Source: Actinomycetota bacterium
Lineage (GTDB): Bacteria; Actinomycetota; Thermoleophilia; Solirubrobacterales; 70-9
NCBI GenBank assembly: GCA_018268695.1
Contig: JAFDWD010000767.1
Span: forward strand, 1-6,767
DNA length: 6,767 bases
Direction: 5' to 3'
Numbering within the stretch: position 1 is the first letter of the stretch; each line of letters starts with the position of its first letter. Both the position numbers and the translations under genes were made by a program. Below are positions 4,977 through 6,767 of the stretch, one piece after another. The notes under the pieces are model-generated. The model saw only the letters and a program-made list of their open reading frames with translations, ran no database searches and had not been told where the DNA came from.

Positions 4977-5819
4977 GTGTCCGTCCTCCTCGGCCTGCTC
5001 GCCGCCGCCACCTACGGCAGCTCCGATTTCCTCGCCGGCCTGGTCAGCCGCCGGCTGCCGCCGATCGTCGTCACCGCTGGGGCGCAGGCGATCTGCCTCG
5101 GAGTCGGGGTGATCGCGGTCGCCTTCTATCCCGGCGACGGGATGAGCGGCAAGGTCCTGGTCTGGGGCATGGCGAGCGGCCTCAGTTCGGCGGGCGGCAC
5201 CTTCGCGCTCTACCGCGGCCTCGGCAGCGGCGAGATGAGCGTCGTCGCCACCCTTTCGGGGCTCCTCACCGCGGTGATCCCGGTGATCGTGGGGCTGGCG
5301 ACGGGCGACACGCTGACCGCCCTCGCCGCCTTCGGGATCATCGCCGCGATCCCGGCGATCGGCCTCGTCTCCTGGTCGGGCTCGATCGGGAGCGCGGCGC
5401 GCTCGGGGGCGGTCTGGGGGATCCTCGCCGGCGTCGGCTTCGGCCTCCTCTTCGTCGGCTACGACCGCGCCGGCTCGGGCGCCGGCGCCTGGCCGCTGCT
5501 GGTCGCCGAGGGCACGGCGACGCTCCTCACCATCGGCCCGGCGCTGCTCGCGCTCCGCGGCATCGACCTCGGCGAGCGGCGCCGTAGCGTCGGAATGCTG
5601 TTCGCCGCGGGCCTGCTCGCCGGCGCCGCGAACCTCTCCTTCATCCTCGCCAACCACCACGGCGAGCTTGCCGTGGTGGCCGTCCTCACCGCGCTCTACC
5701 CGGGCTTCACCGTGATCCTCGCCCGCGTCGTCCTCGGCGAGCGCTGGTCGGCCGCCCAGAAGGTCGGGCTGGTGACGGCGCTGGTCGCGACCCTCCTGGT
5801 CAGCCTGGGCTCGACCTAA
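4977..5819 (+). CDS. EamA / DMT family transporter
   Basis: This 280-residue inner-membrane permease of the drug/metabolite transporter superfamily has the standard ten-helix form made of two EamA repeats. Repeat 1 covers about residues 3-133 and includes YRGLGSGEMSVVATLSGLLTAVIPVI (79-104). Repeat 2 covers about 143-278 and includes ANHHGELAVVAVLTALYPGFTVILARVVLGERWS (225-258), where the E-R of LGERWS is typical. The family exports amino acids, metabolites or other small compounds; the substrate here is unknown. GTG 4977 is the only sensible start because the first helix begins at once (MSVLLGLLAAATYGSSDFLAG). It has no Shine-Dalgarno sequence, fitting a leaderless message from the -10-like TAACTT box. 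The gene is preceded by an unusually structured gap and its TAA overlaps the TAG of the convergent PLDc_N-SHOCT gene by 4 bp in total. Confidence 0.93.
   Translation: MSVLLGLLAAATYGSSDFLAGLVSRRLPPIVVTAGAQAICLGVGVIAVAFYPGDGMSGKVLVWGMASGLSSAGGTFALYRGLGSGEMSVVATLSGLLTAVIPVIVGLATGDTLTALAAFGIIAAIPAIGLVSWSGSIGSAARSGAVWGILAGVGFGLLFVGYDRAGSGAGAWPLLVAEGTATLLTIGPALLALRGIDLGERRRSVGMLFAAGLLAGAANLSFILANHHGELAVVAVLTALYPGFTVILARVVLGERWSAAQKVGLVTALVATLLVSLGST
5654..5679. repeat. Perfect 10-bp-arm hairpin inside the EamA gene
   Basis: CCACCACGGC (5654-5663) and GCCGTGGTGG (5670-5679) are exact reverse complements around a 6-nt GAGCTT loop, within codons for NHHGELAVV. It lies 137 bases beyond the stop of the opposing PLDc_N-SHOCT gene, so it could help stop minus-strand transcription, since the overlapping stops leave no gap for a terminator. 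No T run follows. It may simply be a by-product of the codons used. Confidence 0.4.
5816..5819. other. Tail-to-tail stop codon overlap
   Basis: The four bases CTAA contain the TAA of the EamA gene on the plus strand (5817-5819) and the TAG of the PLDc_N-SHOCT gene on the minus strand (5818-5816). The transcripts must overlap antisense unless both terminate at once. On the plus strand a TTTTT run follows GGGCGCC at 5876-5880, within the opposing gene, as a weak possible terminator for the EamA transcript. Confidence 0.9.
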
Positions 5820-6214
5820 GCCGTCGGCAGCAGCTTCTGCTTGGCGCGGTCGTACTCGTCCTGGGTGAGGGCGCCTTTTTCGACGAGTTCGTGGAGTTTG
5901 TGGAGTTCGTCGGCGGGTGAGGTCTGGGCGGCGGCGCGGATGTATTGCTCCGCTTCGTGGCGCGCTTCGGCCTGCGCGCGCAGCTGCCGTTCGCGCATGT
6001 CGGAGCCGTAGACGATCAGGTAGACGAGGGCGGTCAGGTACGGGATGAAGATGAGGAGGACGATCCAGGCCGCCTTCAGCCACCCCGACATGTCGTGGTT
6101 GCGGAAGAGGTCGGTGAGGATGGTCCAGAGGATCCAGATCCAGACGACGAAGAGGAAGACCTCGAACACCATCAGGAGGACTTCCCCGAAGGAGACGTCG
6201 GCGAGCGGCAGCAC
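5816..6214 (-). CDS. PLDc_N-domain membrane protein with C-terminal SHOCT domain
   Basis: This 132-residue protein has two membrane helices, about residues 11-33 (VLLMVFEVFLFVVWIWILW) and 46-68 (LKAAWIVLLIFIPYLTALVYLIVYG). They flank the polar stretch TDLFRNHDMSG and form the PLDc_N (phospholipase D nuclease N-terminal) membrane domain; no phospholipase catalytic HKD motif follows. A charged helix, likely cytoplasmic (71-97, rich in R, E and A), leads to a SHOCT domain (101-129), whose pattern ELHKLHELVEKGALTQDEYD is typical. SHOCT domains are short oligomerisation or tethering modules of unclear role. Start: GTG 6214 with AAAGGA six bases upstream. It follows the small Cys/His protein gene by 17 bp, so the two are probably cotranscribed. 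Its stop overlaps that of the EamA gene. The cellular role is unknown; an envelope-stress or membrane-organising job is a guess from family and context. Confidence 0.88.
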   Translation of the reverse strand: MLPLADVSFGEVLLMVFEVFLFVVWIWILWTILTDLFRNHDMSGWLKAAWIVLLIFIPYLTALVYLIVYGSDMRERQLRAQAEARHEAEQYIRAAAQTSPADELHKLHELVEKGALTQDEYDRAKQKLLPTA

Positions 6215-6220
6215 GGTGAT

Positions 6221-6226
6221 TCCTTT
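6221..6226 (-). promoter_or_regulatory. Ribosome binding site of the PLDc_N-SHOCT gene
   Basis: AAAGGA on the minus strand lies six bases before GTG 6214, inside the 17-bp gap after the upstream gene's stop. It fixes the start and supports separate initiation within one transcript. Confidence 0.75.
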
Positions 6227-6231
6227 CTCTC

Positions 6232-6486
6232 TCAGCCCCCGCGGAGCTCGTCGAGCGATTTGACCTCGAGGTCGAACGGCTCGTCGGCGGCGCGGCGGCG
6301 ACGGTAGGGCGAGACGGTGACGCGGTGGACCTCACCGCAGGAGCAGGGCACTTCGATCGGGCTGGTGTCGGCGGCCGGGTCGGTGTCGACTTTCAGCCGT
6401 TTGAGTTCACCGGTCTCTTTGCAGCCGAAGGAGATCACCCACCCGTGGTCGGGGCGCTCTTCGCGGCGCGATTTCGAAGGACTCAT
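6232..6486 (-). CDS. Small Cys/His protein of unknown function, possible zinc site
   Basis: I do not recognise this 84-residue protein. It has no signal peptide or membrane helix, so it should be cytoplasmic. The N-terminus is basic (SPSKSRREERPDHG). Three cysteines and a histidine are arranged as C22, then C48-x-C50 and H54 (PCSCGEVHRV), a spacing that could bind one zinc ion as a small ribbon. It is followed by an arginine run (YRRRRAADE, from residue 61) and an acidic, helical-looking end. The alternating hydrophobic pattern in WVISFGC and IEVPCSCGEVHRVTV suggests beta strands. Start: ATG 6486 with a strong GGGAGGA seven bases upstream. It sits 37 bp after the M23 peptidase gene and 17 bp before the PLDc_N-SHOCT gene, so it is probably the middle gene of an operon. 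Nucleic-acid or protein binding is possible but not shown. Confidence 0.8.
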   Translation of the reverse strand: MSPSKSRREERPDHGWVISFGCKETGELKRLKVDTDPAADTSPIEVPCSCGEVHRVTVSPYRRRRAADEPFDLEVKSLDELRGG

Positions 6487-6493
6487 GCGCGCA

Positions 6494-6500
6494 TCCTCCC
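6494..6500 (-). promoter_or_regulatory. Strong ribosome binding site of the small Cys/His protein
   Basis: GGGAGGA on the minus strand is seven bases before ATG 6486. It is the best Shine-Dalgarno match in the window and strongly supports this small frame being translated. Confidence 0.8.
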
Positions 6501-6523
6501 ACGAAGGCCCCGGGCCGCGCGCC

Positions 6524-6767
6524 TCATCGGCCGAAGTCGACGATCTGGAGGTTCAGTGGCAGCTCGGCCCGCCTGGGCCCGTGCGGCGCGGCGGTGGCCT
6601 TCGCCTTCGCGCCGAGGACGAAGAACCGCGGGAAGTTCGTCAGCGTCCCTTCCGCGGTGAACGAGGAGAAGCGGTACGGGATCCCTTCGGAGCCGAGCGG
6701 CGACGGCCCATCCATCAGCTGGAAGTGGAGGTGCGGCGCGTTCGAGTTGCCGGAGTTGCCGAGCAGC
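6524..6767 (-). CDS. M23 family metallopeptidase, C-terminal part (cut by window edge)
   Basis: The frame is open from the window edge to a TGA at 6524-6526, giving about 80 C-terminal residues. It begins LLGNSGNSNAPHLHFQL, the hallmark end of the LytM/M23 zinc peptidase fold. The HLH (codons 6733-6725) supplies the catalytic histidine and a zinc ligand, while the first zinc-binding motif lies outside the window. M23 enzymes cut peptide cross-links in peptidoglycan and act outside the membrane. About 65 residues follow the core (MDGPSPLGSEGIPYRFSSF, then a mixed basic segment), a C-terminal extension I associate with some actinobacterial M23 proteins. ATG 6715 is internal and is not the true start. 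It is the likely first visible gene of the three-gene minus-strand operon. Whether it has a signal peptide cannot be seen. Confidence 0.88.
   Translation of the reverse strand, partial: LLGNSGNSNAPHLHFQLMDGPSPLGSEGIPYRFSSFTAEGTLTNFPRFFVLGAKAKATAAPHGPRRAELPLNLQIVDFGR

Noticed and set aside
4944..6335. A 463-codon minus-strand open frame crossing several genes
   Set aside because: It runs opposite the EamA gene and over two other genes in another frame, is low in complexity, and has no domain.
1..6767. CRISPR array, tRNA or rRNA genes, transposase or phage genes
   Set aside because: No regularly spaced repeats, no tRNA-like cloverleaf and no matching proteins were found on either strand.

Overview
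The window is GC-rich DNA (about 70% G+C by eye) packed with genes. Strong G/C third-position bias leaves long meaningless open frames opposite the real genes. High GC, GTG starts, probable leaderless or very-short-leader transcripts, and genes such as a PLDc_N-SHOCT membrane protein and a flippase-like UPF0104 protein point to an actinobacterium. A Thermoleophilia/Solirubrobacterales-like lineage is my guess, but no rRNA or other marker is present to prove it. No tRNA, rRNA, CRISPR array, insertion sequence or phage gene is visible.

Layout: (1) 42-1253 (+), an MFS transporter. (2) 1254-1414, a convergent gap lying inside a 169-bp imperfect inverted repeat whose ends carry the stop codons of both flanking genes. 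(3) 1415-2824 (-), an exported E. coli-type alkaline phosphatase, PhoA. Its upstream region holds four tandem 11-bp units that look like a PHO box. (4) 2978-4135 (-), a flippase-like/LPG-synthase-TM family membrane protein, divergent from (5) 4201-4650 (+), a MarR-family regulator. (6) 4651-4976, a 326-bp gap without a gene but rich in structure: a perfect 22-bp-arm hairpin, a three-tier imperfect hairpin, two mutually exclusive hairpins, and an inverted repeat ending exactly at the next start codon. (7) 4977-5819 (+), an EamA/DMT transporter overlapping tail-to-tail by 4 bp with (8) 5816-6214 (-), a PLDc_N-SHOCT protein. That gene is the last of a probable three-gene minus-strand operon with (9) 6232-6486, a small Cys/His protein of unknown function, and (10) 6524-6767, the C-terminal end of an M23 metallopeptidase cut by the window edge.

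How the genes work together: PhoA releases phosphate from organic esters outside the cytoplasmic membrane and is probably under phosphate control. The MarR protein probably regulates itself and perhaps the divergent membrane protein, which shares its 65-bp promoter region. The M23 / small protein / SHOCT cluster suggests cell-envelope work. The genes do not form a recognisable defence or biosynthetic system. The most unusual content is non-coding: the long inverted repeat at the convergent stops, and the structured gap in front of the EamA gene.
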